Assembly (NCBI GenBank): GCA_963691705.1 | Contig: OY829537.1 | Span: forward strand, 42,473,514 to 42,537,513 | Reading direction: 5' to 3' | Length of the DNA stretch: 64,000 nucleotides | Source: Viola odorata | Taxonomy: Eukaryota; Streptophyta; Magnoliopsida; Malpighiales; Violaceae | Shown: piece by piece, positions 35,662 to 45,117 of the stretch | Numbering within the stretch: the stretch's first letter is position 1 | Layout of the letters: the number at the start of each line of letters is the position of its first letter | Notes under the pieces: model-generated | The model's input: only the letters and a program-made list of their open reading frames with translations | What the model was told of the DNA's origin: nothing | The model's database searches: none | Translations under genes and position numbers: made by a program

Positions 35662-37163
35662 TCCCATCCCCCTTTGAGGAGATTCGTCCTCGAATCTATA
35701 GGGTCTATCCCTCGAAAGGCCGAACGGGCCAAGGCATGCTCACAGCTGGTGTCTACACACGGAACCCTCCAACGATAACTCTCGGTGAATATAGGCCAAG
35801 GTGGAGGCCTTCCTCGGGGAAGACGTGTAGGTGCGGACAAAAAACAACCAAGAACAATCAAGGATTGGCCACGACGGGGCAAGGAGGTGACTCGGGTCAG
35901 GTGCGAACTCCTAGTAGGGGCCGAGACCGTGAGGCTGCTTGGAGGCGGCTCAAATGGAAAGACAAGTGCACGACCAATCTGCCCAAAACGAAGGAGGAAC
36001 GGGTCGACAAATCCATGCCTAGGCACCCTCGGAATGATGGAGAAGGCACTACCCAAGGGCTGACAAGTGAGCTGCAACGCAAGGCGATGTGCGGCTATCT
36101 CATGGAAATCCGAAGTGAACTCACAAACCCTACTTGTATTCCCTTCGCTCCCAAACTCCACATGAACATCCGAAACCAGTAGCTTCTCCTCACACGGAGT
36201 CAACTCAACCTCAATAAGTGATGGCAATTCGGATGGAAACAACTCCTCCTCAATTGGATCCAAAATATCATCAATAGAGTGCCAATCGGGAGGGCAAACA
36301 CTAACCTCTTCGCATTGCCCAAGGTGCCCGGAGTCCCGTAGATTTTCCAATATCAGCGTCATTGCGGCCATGGTTTCTGCCATGGATTGAGTGCTACGTT
36401 GCACTCGTGCTAGAATTGGAGCAATCTCTGAGTCGAAGGCTGAAGGTACTTGTGCATGGGACGACCCTAGGTTATGTGATGGGGTAAGGTGATAGGAAGG
36501 GTGCGGAGGAGCAACCCTCAAATGTGGAGGGGTATAGGAGGCAGTCACGGTATCAAAGTCTCGGCTGGGAGGTGGCGGGGGCCAAGTGACATGGTGAGTA
36601 GGCTGATCATAGCAATACGGTGTGGCGTGCCTAGGAGGTGGCGGGGGGCAAGTGACATGGTGAGTAGGCTGCTCATAAAGATATGGCAGCGCGTGGCGAG
36701 GAGGTGCACTAGGAGACCTAAGGTCACGGGGTGATGGTGGCCCATATGGAACATACTCACATCCGTGTGGATAAAGGAGGTGATCAACCGGCGCCTCTAT
36801 CACGCGTGATGAGCTACGGGCACCATATGGAGGTGGCGCCACATAAGGTAAAGAGGGGCGGTGTGGGTGCTCCTCAATGTGGTCTGGCTGCTCATACTCA
36901 TAAGATTGCCGTGAGGGCTCACGAAAATCACACTGTGGCTGATACCTTTCGGAATAGGCGCTCCCATCATAAGAACCACACGGGTAGGCCACACTATCAA
37001 CCATATACGGGCTGATACCATACGGTGTCTCATGCCCAACGAAAGAATGATGCCCATCATAACAAGGAGTGAAGTGGTCACTAGTAACCGTGGGTGCGGC
37101 ACTAGAATAACAAGAATCCTCTTCCCAAGAAGACCCTTCATCCTTTGAATAACAAGAAGACAT
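35448..37163 (-). CDS. array unit 6: Pro/Tyr/His-rich protein (571 aa)
   Basis: Full-length frame. THHVTC as in units 3 and 7; Gly to Arg in CLRQTF as in unit 7; private Pro to Leu in the LTR-encoded tail (RSLSSKP). Confidence 0.6.
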   Translation of the reverse strand: MSSCYSKDEGSSWEEDSCYSSAAPTVTSDHFTPCYDGHHSFVGHETPYGISPYMVDSVAYPCGSYDGSAYSERYQPQCDFREPSRQSYEYEQPDHIEEHPHRPSLPYVAPPPYGARSSSRVIEAPVDHLLYPHGCEYVPYGPPSPRDLRSPSAPPRHALPYLYEQPTHHVTCPPPPPRHATPYCYDQPTHHVTWPPPPPSRDFDTVTASYTPPHLRVAPPHPSYHLTPSHNLGSSHAQVPSAFDSEIAPILARVQRSTQSMAETMAAMTLILENLRDSGHLGQCEEVSVCPPDWHSIDDILDPIEEELFPSELPSLIEVELTPCEEKLLVSDVHVEFGSEGNTSRVCEFTSDFHEIAAHRLALQLTCQPLGSAFSIIPRVPRHGFVDPFLLRFGQIGRALVFPFEPPPSSLTVSAPTRSSHLTRVTSLPRRGQSLIVLGCFLSAPTRLPRGRPPPWPIFTESYRWRVPCVDTSCEHALARSAFRGIDPIDSRTNLLKGGWDAMSLKAPARFSCLAFRLGQDCCLRQTFGLGQDPRLGRTYCLGQDSLLFCRSLSSKPIFIAAKAKPLCLRV

Positions 37164-39179
37164 AGAAAAATAACCTACAAAAAGAAACAAACACAATTGA
37201 TAGCTAATAAAAATGTTAGTCCCTCCCTCACGTGTTTGCACTCGTGTTTATCACTCTAATAAGCTCACAATTCTCTCTCCAAGCCCCACTTGATAAGGGC
37301 TCAACTTCGATTTGGATAGAAGGAGGCCGAATTGTTGTTCTTGAGCTGGATCTAGTCCTCTTGTGAGAGGTTGGCAGCTTGGATGGATGAACGGATGAAG
37401 GTGCTTTTAGTGTTCAAATGGAGTATGTGTTGCAGCGGAAATGGATGATGTTTAGAGGTGTTTAGATGATGAACATAATAGGAACTTAACTAATTAGAAA
37501 ACCCTCTTGATTAGCAAACCAAGCAACCTTTCTATAAACTAGTTAAGGATCTCTCTTTTCTGATTTAAGAACAAAGCTCAAGAGCTTAATTACAAGAAGA
37601 GATATAAGATAAACAATGGTTTTCAGCCCTAATGGCACCGGTTACCAAGAACCCTAAGTTACACTAGTTTACTCTAAGAATTGGCCAAAGAGAATATCAT
37701 CAAAATCAAAGGAAGTAATGACTCACAGAATCACTAAGGCACAACGAAAAGCAATGAAAACTAGGGCTAGAAGGAAAGGTGAAGGAAATCCGAAATAGTG
37801 ATCAAAGAAGAGAACTTGATTTTGATCACTAAATTGACTTAGAGTAGATATGTGTATGTGCGGAAACAAAGAAAGGAAAACACTAAGACCAGCTACTCAA
37901 GAAAAGACTCAAAGAAACAATAAGAGAAAATCACAATTGAAATGAAAGACTCAAAACTGAAATTTCGGGTGAAAACTGCACACTAATTTTGAGTTGACGA
38001 GAAGTATGGGAACAACACAGAATTAGCCGAAGACCAAAACATAAGAGTTGTTCTACTCAGACTGAAGTTTCATCACACCAAATTTCAGAACAAACAGAGA
38101 ACAGATGCTCACACAAACAGGAAAGCCGAAACTAGTCAAAAGGAAAAAAACAGAAAACGAAAATCTGAATTGGAAAACATCAATTGAAAACCGAAACTTG
38201 TGTTCATCCACTAAGACACTACACAATCAAAGTAATTCACTTCAAATGGACATACACAAGTAGCTCCTTGCTTGTGACTCCTTTGCTTTTCTTCTCTCTC
38301 CTTTTTTTTTTTTTTTGGAGAGAAGTGAGGAACTTGATCACTTTTTTATGTTTTTGATCAATTCTTTTAGTTCCCTTCTTTTAAATTCTGTTTTTAGCAA
38401 AGGGTGAAGAAGACTCACTTGTATGACAAGTATTTTCAAAGAAGAAGTGAAAGACAAGTAGTTTAGCTCTTGAAAATATTTTCACTAGATGCCAAAAAGT
38501 GTGATGTGGCAAGTGAAGATGATGTGTCACTAATTGAGTGGATGACCTAGCAAGTGATGTGGCATGTGAGGTGGACGTGTATGACAAACATAAAATGTGT
38601 AGAGATGCTAAATTAGGGCCGGCTAGGTTGGAGAGCAAGCTGAAATGCTTGGCTCACAATTGAGGAAAATACTAGGCTCACAATCAAGGTGATGTGGCCA
38701 GCTATGGTTGGACAAGCAATTTCGGCACTTAGCAAGAGAACAAATCAGTCCACATGGCTCTCAAGGCCACCATAGGAGGCTCCAATAACTTCAGAAGCAA
38801 ATACACAATTAAGAAGAAGAAATTTCGTCCATTTTGATGCACACAAACACAAAAATTTGCAGCACTTGTGTTCTTCCAAAATTCAGCACACTAAAAGACA
38901 AAAATTTCTTCAAGAACACCAAATTTTTCAAATGAAGTGGGAATGATTCCTATGGTAGAAAACAATGTTTTAACCATAGAAAACAAGAATCAAGGTGTTT
39001 GAACCGAAGAAACTCAAGAAAATGAAGTTTTAACCGAAGAGAGGAACGGTTATGAAAAACATAAAAATTTCAGCACAAAGGAAAGAAGTTCTACGGTAGA
39101 GAAGATGATTCTAACCGTAGAAATGAAGAGGAGAACAAGAAAAACCAACCTAGAGGACAGCTGAAGCTCCGCTACCACT
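37164..39179 (-). other. array unit 6 leader
   Basis: Same markers as unit 5 (GACGAG, CATAAAATG, CCAACCTAG). Confidence 0.75.
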
Positions 39180-39875
39180 TGATAAGGGCTCAACTTCTAT
39201 TTTGGATAGAAGGAGGACGAATTGTTGTTCTTGAGCTGGATCTAGTCCTCTAGTGAGAGGTTGGCAGCTTGGATGGATGAACGGATGAAGGTGCATTTAG
39301 TGTTCAAATGGAGTATGTGTTGCAGCGGAAATGGATGATGTTTAGAGGTGTTTAGATGATGAACATAATAGGAACTTAACTAATTAGAAAACCCTCTTGA
39401 TTAGCAAACCAAGCAACCTTTCTATAAACTAGTTAAGGATCTCTCTTTTCTGATTTATAAACAAAGCTCAAGAGCTTAATTACAAGAGATGAAAGATAAA
39501 CAATGGTTTTCAGCCCTATTGGCTCCGGTTACCAAGAACCCTAAGTTACTCTAGATTACCCTACTGTTTGGCCAAAGAGAATATCATCAAAATCAAAGGC
39601 AAGTGCTGAAATGAAAAGTTTGCACTTTAAATACTAAAAACCTAACAAAGGGTAAATACCCTTACACCCTTAGACAAAGGGGCTTGGCCTTGGCAGCAAT
39701 GAAGATGGGCTTGGAGGATGGGCTTCGGCAAAACAGAAGGGAGTCTTGGCCTAGACAGTAGGTTCGGCCTAGACGGGGGTCTTGGCCTAGACCGAAGGTT
39801 TGCCGTAGACAGCAGTCTTGGCCTAGACGGAAGGCAAGACAAGAGAAACGAGCTGGAGCCTTTAAGCTCATAGCA
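39180..39875 (-). repeat. array LTR 7 (mosaic)
   Basis: Mosaic as LTR 2, with GCCGTAGAC shared with LTR 6. Confidence 0.9.
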
Positions 39876-41377
39876 TCCCATCCCCCTTTGAGGAGATTCG
39901 TCCTCGAATCTATAGGGTCTATCCCTCGAAAGGCCGAACGGGCCAAGGCATGCTCACAGCTGGTGTCTACACACGGAACCCTCCAACGATAACTCTCGGT
40001 GAATATAGGCCAAGGTGGAGGCCTTCCTCGGGGAAGACGTGTAGGTGCGGACAAAAAACAACCAAGAACAATCAAGGATTGGCCACGACGGGGCAAGGAG
40101 GTGACTCGGGTCAGGTGCGAACTCCTAGTAGGGGCCGAGACCGTGAGGCTGCTTGGAGGCGGCTCAAATGGAAAGACAAGTGCACGACCAATCTGCCCAA
40201 AACGAAGGAGGAACGGGTCGACAAATCCATGCCTAGGCACCCTCGGAATGATGGAGAAGGCACTACCCAAGGGCTGACAAGTGAGCTGCAACGCAAGGCG
40301 ATGTGCGGCTATCTCATGGAAATCCGAAGTGAACTCACAAACCCTACTTGTATTCCCTTCGCTCCCAAACTCCACATGAACATCCGAAACCAGTAGCTTC
40401 TCCTCACACGGAGTCAACTCAACCTCAATAAGTGATGGCAATTCGGATGGAAACAACTCCTCCTCAATTGGATCCAAAATATCATCAATAGAGTGCCAAT
40501 CGGGAGGGCAAACACTAACCTCTTCGCATTGCCCAAGGTGCCCGGAGTCCCGTAGATTTTCCAATATCAGCGTCATTGCGGCCATGGTTTCTGCCATGGA
40601 TTGAGTGCTACGTTGCACTCGTGCTAGAATTGGAGCAATCTCTGAGTCGAAGGCTGAAGGTACTTGTGCATGGGACGACCCTAGGTTATGTGATGGGGTA
40701 AGGTGATAGGAAGGGTGCGGAGGAGCAACCCTCAAATGTGGAGGGGTATAGGAGGCAGTCACGGTGTCAAAGTCTCGGCTGGGAGGTGGCGGGGGCCAAG
40801 TGACATGGTGAGTAGGCTGATCATAGCAATACGGTGTGGCGTGCCTAGGAGGTGGCGGGGGGCAAGTGACATGGTGAGTAGGCTGCTCATAAAGATATGG
40901 CAGCGCGTGGCGAGGAGGTGCACTAGGAGACCTAAGGTCACGGGGTGATGGTGGCCCATATGGAACATACTCACATCCGTGTGGATAAAGGAGGTGATCA
41001 ACCGGCGCCTCTATCACGCGTGATGAGCTACGGGCACCATATGGAGGTGGCGCCACATAAGGTAAAGAGGGGCGGTGTGGGTGCTCCTCAATGTGGTCTG
41101 GCTGCTCATACTCATAAGATTGCCGTGAGGGCTCACGAAAATCACACTGTGGCTGATACCTTTCGGAATAGGCGCTCCCATCATAAGAACCACACGGGTA
41201 GGCCACACTATCAACCATATACGGGCTGATACCATACGGTGTCTCATGCCCAACGAAAGAATGATGCCCATCATAACAAGGAGTGAAGTGGTCACTAGTA
41301 ACCGTGGGTGCGGCACTAGAATAACAAGAATCCTCTTCCCAAGAAGACCCTTCATCCTTTGAATAACAAGAAGACAT
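39662..41377 (-). CDS. array unit 7: Pro/Tyr/His-rich protein (571 aa)
   Basis: Full-length frame, the copy nearest the 5' LTR of the array. THHVTC and CLRQTF states as in unit 6, without that unit's private change. Confidence 0.6.
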   Translation of the reverse strand: MSSCYSKDEGSSWEEDSCYSSAAPTVTSDHFTPCYDGHHSFVGHETPYGISPYMVDSVAYPCGSYDGSAYSERYQPQCDFREPSRQSYEYEQPDHIEEHPHRPSLPYVAPPPYGARSSSRVIEAPVDHLLYPHGCEYVPYGPPSPRDLRSPSAPPRHALPYLYEQPTHHVTCPPPPPRHATPYCYDQPTHHVTWPPPPPSRDFDTVTASYTPPHLRVAPPHPSYHLTPSHNLGSSHAQVPSAFDSEIAPILARVQRSTQSMAETMAAMTLILENLRDSGHLGQCEEVSVCPPDWHSIDDILDPIEEELFPSELPSLIEVELTPCEEKLLVSDVHVEFGSEGNTSRVCEFTSDFHEIAAHRLALQLTCQPLGSAFSIIPRVPRHGFVDPFLLRFGQIGRALVFPFEPPPSSLTVSAPTRSSHLTRVTSLPRRGQSLIVLGCFLSAPTRLPRGRPPPWPIFTESYRWRVPCVDTSCEHALARSAFRGIDPIDSRTNLLKGGWDAMSLKAPARFSCLAFRLGQDCCLRQTFGLGQDPRLGRTYCLGQDSLLFCRSPSSKPIFIAAKAKPLCLRV

Positions 41378-43392
41378 AGAAAAATAACCTACAAAAAGAA
41401 ACAAACACAATTGATAGCTAATAAAAATGTTAGTCCCTCCCTCACGTGTTTGCACTCGTGTTTATCACTCTAATAAGCTCACAATTCTCTCTCCAAGCCC
41501 CACTTGATAAGGGCTCAACTTCGATTTGGATAGAAGGAGGCCGAATTGTTGTTCTTGAGCTGGATCTAGTCCTCTTGTGAGAGGTTGGCAGCTTGGATGG
41601 ATGAACGGATGAAGGTGCTTTTAGTGTTCAAATGGAGTATGTGTTGCAGCGGAAATGGATGATGTTTAGAGGTGTTTAGATGATGAACATAATAGGAACT
41701 TAACTAATTAGAAAACCCTCTTGATTAGCAAACCAAGCAACCTTTCTATAAACTAGTTAAGGATCTCTCTTTTCTGATTTAAGAACAAAGCTCAAGAGCT
41801 TAATTACAAGAAGAGATATAAGATAAACAATGGTTTTCAGCCCTAATGGCACCGGTTACCAAGAACCCTAAGTTACACTAGTTTACTCTAAGAATTGGCC
41901 AAAGAGAATATCATCAAAATCAAAGGAAGTAATGACTCACAGAATCACTAAGGCACAACGAAAAGCAATGAAAACTAGGGCTAGAAGGAAAGGTGAAGGA
42001 AATCCGAAATAGTGATCAAAGAAGAGAACTTGATTTTGATCACTAAATTGACTTAGAGTAGATATGTGTATGTGCGGAAACAAAGAAAGGAAAACACTAA
42101 GACCAGCTACTCAAGAAAAGACTCAAAGAAACAATAAGAGAAAATCACAATTGAAATGAAAGACTCAAAACTGAAATTTCGGGTGAAAACTGCACACTAA
42201 TTTTGAGTTGACGAGAAGTATGGGAAAAACACAGAATTAGCCGAAGACCAAAACATAAGAGTTGTTATACTCAGACTGAAGTTTCATCACACCAAATTTC
42301 AGAACAAACAGAGAACAGATGCTCACACAAACAGGAAAGCCGAAACTAGTCAAAAGGAAAAAAACAGAAAACGAAAATCTGAATTGGAAAACATCAATTG
42401 AAAACCGAAACTTGTGTTCATCCACTAAGACACTACACAATCAAAGTAATTCACTTCAAATGGACATACACAAGTAGCTCCTTGCTTGTGACTCCTTTGC
42501 TTTTCTTCTCTCTCCTTTTTTTTTTTTTTGGAGAGAAGTGAGGAACTTGATCACTTTTTTATGTTTTTGATCAATTCTTTTAGTTCCCTTCTTTTAAATT
42601 CTGTTTTTAGCAAAGGGTGAAGAAGACTCACTTGTATGACAAGTATTTTCAAAGAAGAAGTGAAAGACAAGTAGTTTAGCTCTTGAAAATATTTTCACTA
42701 GATGCCAAAAAGTGTGATGTGGCAAGTGAAGATGATGTGTCACTAATTGAGTGGATGACCTAGCAAGTGATGTGGCATGTGAGGTGGACGTGTATGACAA
42801 ACATACAATGTGTAGAGATGCTAAATTAGGGCCGGCTAGGTTGGAGAGCAAGCTGAAATGCTTGGCTCACAATTGGGGAAAATACTAGGCTCACAATCAA
42901 GGTGATGTGGCCAGCTATGGTTGGACAAGCAATTTCGGCACTTAGCAAGAGAACAAATCAGTCCACATGGCTCTCAAGGCCACCATAGGAGGCTCCAATA
43001 ACTTCAGAAGCAAATACACAATTAAGAAGAAGAAATTTCGTCCATTTTGATGCACACAAACACAAAAATTTGCAGCACTTGTGTTCTTCCAAAATTCAGC
43101 ACACTAAAAGACAAAAATTTCTTCAAGAACACCAAATTTTTCAAATGAAGTGGGAATGATTCCTATGGTAGAAAACAATGTTTTAACCATAGAAAACAAG
43201 AATCAAGGTGTTTGAACCGAAGAAACTCAAGAAAATGAAGTTTTAACCGAAGAGAGGAACGGTTATGAAAAACATAAAAATTTCAGCACAAAGGAAAGAA
43301 GTTCTACGGTAGAGAAGATGATTCTAACCGTAGAAATGAAGAGGAGAACAAGAAAAACCAACCTAGAGGACAGCTGAAGCTCCGCTACCACT
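41378..43392 (-). other. array unit 7 leader
   Basis: One base shorter (T run near 42518). Private changes GGAAAAACAC near 42228, TTGTTATAC near 42266 and AATTGGGG near 42873. GACGAG and CCAACCTAG as in units 5 and 6, but CATACAATG as in units 1-4. Confidence 0.75.
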
Positions 43393-44088
43393 TGATAAGG
43401 GCTCAACTTCTATTTTGGATAGAAGGAGGACGAATTGTTGTTCTTGAGCTGGATCTAGTCCTCTAGTGAGAGGTTGGCAGCTTGGATGGATGAACGGATG
43501 AAGGTGCATTTAGTGTTCAAATGGAGTATGTGTTGCAGCGGAAATGGATGATGTTTAGAGGTGTTTAGATGATGAACATAATAGGAACTTAACTAATTAG
43601 AAAACCCTCTTGATTAGCAAACCAAGCAACCTTTCTATAAACTAGTTAAGGATCTCTCTTTTCTGATTTATAAACAAAGCTCAAGAGCTTAATTACAAGA
43701 GATGAAAGATAAACAATGGTTTTCAGCCCTATTGGCTCCGGTTACCAAGAACCCTAAGTTACTCTAGATTACCCTACTGTTTGGCCAAAGAGAATATCAT
43801 CAAAATCAAAGGCAAGTGCTGAAATGAAAAGTTTGCACTTTAAATACTAAAAACCTAACAAAGGGTAAATACCCTTACACCCTTAGACAAAGGGGCTTGG
43901 CCTTGGCAGCAATGAAGATGGGTTTGGAGGATGGGCTTCGGCCAAACAGAAGGGAGTCTTGGCCTAGACAGTAGGTTCGGCCTAGACGGGAATCTTGGCC
44001 TAGACCGAAGGTTTGCCCTAGACAGCAGTCTTGGCATAGACGGAAGGCAAGACAAGAGAAACGAGCTGGAGCCTTTAAGCTCATATCA
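43393..44088 (-). repeat. array LTR 8 (outer 5' LTR)
   Basis: By hand count about 13 differences from LTR 1. Its sense start is TGATATGAGC, where LTRs 1-7 have TGCTATGAGC. Private states at offsets 530, 550, 598-599, 643 and 693. It is followed by the right target duplication CTTAC. LTR-encoded frames here (43855-44153) have no start of their own and are not genes. Confidence 0.9.
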
Positions 44089-45117
44089 CTTACACTTGTG
44101 TGTTTGTCATACACCTCCACCTCACATGCCACTTCACTTGCTTGGTCATCCACACAATTCGTGACACATCATCTTCACTTGCCACATCACATTTTTTGAC
44201 TCGTAGTGAAAATTTTCAAAACCCTAAACTACTTGTCTTTCACTTCATTTTCTTTTAAAAACAAATACTTGTCATTCAAGTGAGTCTTCATCACCCTTTG
44301 CAATCAAAAATAGAATTTAAAAGAAGGGAGCTAAAACATTTGATCAAAAAAAAAAAAAAAAAAGATGAGAAAAGAAAAGATAACGTGATCAAGTTCCCCT
44401 CTTCTCAAAAAAAAAAGGAAGAGAGAAGTTAAGCAAAGGTGTCACAAGCAAGAAGCTACTTGTAATTGCACATTGAAGTGGATTACATTGGTTTTGAAGT
44501 GTCCTTGTGGACGAACCATAGTTTTGAATTGATTTGGTCCTTTTCCATTTCGGATTTTCTTTTCCCAGTTTTTCACAACCTTCGCATTTTTCCCTTTTGA
44601 GAGGGTATTTTCCCTCGAAAAATTCTGAAATTTGGACAGCTTAAACGTCTTTCTGAGTAGAACATTTCTTCTGTTGAAGAATTCTTCTAATTCTGTCGCA
44701 TTCATATACTTATCTCCAATTTAATTTTAGTGCGCAGTTTTCACTCGAAAATTCAGTTTTGAGTTGTTCATCTCCATTTCTGAAAACATTTTCATTCCTT
44801 TTCCCTTCTTCTTGAGTTGTATTTTAAGCTTGCTTTTTTTTCTTAAGTGTCTTGAGTTTTCTTCCTTGTTTCCAACACTAATTCTACTCTAGGTCATTGA
44901 AATTCAACGCATCAGTCCCTTGAATTTCTCTTCGGCCTTCTCTACCTTTCTTTCAAAACCGGTTTTCCTTGCTTTCCTTGTGCTGCCTTGTGTCTTAGAG
45001 TTAGAAAGCATATTAGAGTGTTGTGTGAAACACGAGAGCCCAAACACGCGAGGGAGGGACTAACCCCCTTATTTATTTTGTGAATTGCGTTTGTTTCTTT
45101 TGTAGGTACGGTTACTA
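44089..45117 (+). other. leader of host element, second half
   Basis: Continues the leader after the array; colinear with the array's own leader (GTTTGTCATACAC, CACATCATCTTCACTTGCCA). A-runs at 44346-44363 and 44407-44416. Motif AAACACGAG-nnnn-AAACACGCGAGGGAG at 45028-45055, 63 nt before the gag ATG, then TTTGTTTCTTTTGTAG as a possible splice acceptor. It has no LTR-derived insert, unlike the array's leader. No gene seen. Confidence 0.75.

Larger units (their letters stand above)
13897..44088 (-). mobile_element. seven-unit tandem LTR-retrotransposon array (8 LTRs, 7 interiors) with one target duplication
   Basis: LTR starts lie at 13897, 18111, 22325, 26538, 30752, 34966, 39180 and 43393; each LTR is 696 bp and each interior 3517-3518 bp. 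The block is bounded once by CTTAC on both sides, and the host leader continues colinearly across it, so it is a single integration. Sense is leftward: 5' LTR at 43393-44088, 3' LTR at 13897-14592. Every interior has a primer-binding site (for example 18097-18108), a 2-kb leader, one long frame and a polypurine tract next to the following LTR. Pol and protease are absent, so movement would need enzymes from elsewhere. Copy number could be affected by assembly. Confidence 0.9.

Noticed and set aside
13897..44088. Satellite DNA or ribosomal DNA array
   Set aside because: The repeats have LTRs, PBS, polypurine tract and a target duplication; no rRNA-like sequence is seen.
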